DNA of 64,000 nt, from NCBI GenBank assembly GCA_963669155.1, contig OZ022593.1, positions 14,968,758-15,032,757 on the forward strand, in the 5' to 3' direction. A program made the position numbers and the translations under genes. This document shows, piece after piece, positions 63,771 to 64,000 of this stretch. Position 1 is the first letter of the stretch, and each line of letters begins with the position of its first letter. The notes under the pieces were generated by a model, which was given only the letters and a program-made list of their open reading frames with translations, did no database searches and had not been told where the DNA came from. Source of the DNA: Arbacia lixula (Eukaryota > Echinodermata > Echinoidea > Arbacioida > Arbaciidae).

Positions 63771-64000
63771 TCAATACATGCTAAAAAAATTTCCAACTGA
63801 AAGCTCCTAAATAAGGAATTGGCATATCATGTTTGTGCTTGATCACCCTTCTACCACTTGTATTAACAGTGTTAGTGTTAAAACGTTGTAGTCAGACACC
63901 ATAACCACCCTAAACAATGTACTGCGCATTAGGCTTAGACTTCTAAACATATAGCCCTGCACTACAACAAGTGTTTTGACCAATCGGTACAAGACAAGTT
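63771..64000. other. Right flank, nothing recognised
   Basis: No supported feature in the last 230 bp. Confidence 0.4.

Overview
The window looks like nuclear DNA from a marine invertebrate deuterostome, most likely an echinoderm of the sea-urchin type. It has a spliced animal gene with long introns, many small palindromic DNA transposons, Tc1, piggyBac and Harbinger elements, a Ty3/Gypsy retroelement, frequent poly(G)/poly(C) runs and repeated ACATGTAC-like words. The phylum call is an impression from this composition, not a database result.

Host gene (about 3.2-37 kb, minus strand). One host gene is clear: the alpha subunit of collagen prolyl 4-hydroxylase (P4HA). Eight coding exons, at 32.6, 17.5, 16.8, 16.2, 11.1, 10.0, 9.0 and 3.3 kb, have usable splice sites and join in phase to exactly 454 codons. 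They run from the signal peptide to the iron-binding HxD motif, and the last exons lie off the left edge. A probable 5'UTR exon and CpG-rich promoter sit near 36.9-37.4 kb. At three exons, about 200 bp including an exon edge has been copied in tandem into the intron: the signal-peptide exon, the donor of the linker exon and the acceptor of the catalytic exon. The introns carry a piggyBac (12.6-15.2 kb), a nearly intact Tc1 (21.8-23.5 kb), a LINE scrap, many palindromic MITEs and two 1.48-kb repeats (1.0-2.4 and 25.9-27.4 kb). Those two repeats are arrays of about 168-bp units with consensus DR1 nuclear-receptor sites.

Middle (37.4-45.4 kb). No host gene was recognised. There is a 2-kb minisatellite of 58-bp units (39.1-41.1 kb), several palindromic MITEs, an old gag fragment (44.0-44.4 kb) and a GGT/poly(G) tract.

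Right part (45.4-63.8 kb). This is an array of three related, partly decayed units, A (45.4-50.2), B (51.2-62.0) and C (about 62.3-63.8 kb). Each carries exons resembling an SGNH/GDSL hydrolase, unidentified exons, or both. Units A and B end with a PIF/Harbinger DDE transposase. A young 5.6-kb Ty3/Gypsy element (53,077-58,723) with 233-bp LTRs and a 4-bp target duplication lies inside an intron of unit B. Between its integrase region and the polypurine tract it carries a piece resembling the C-terminal half of a TatD-family metal-dependent nuclease.

The strongest leads are the TatD-like passenger, the SGNH-plus-Harbinger array, the DR1 arrays and the repeated duplication of P4HA exon edges.
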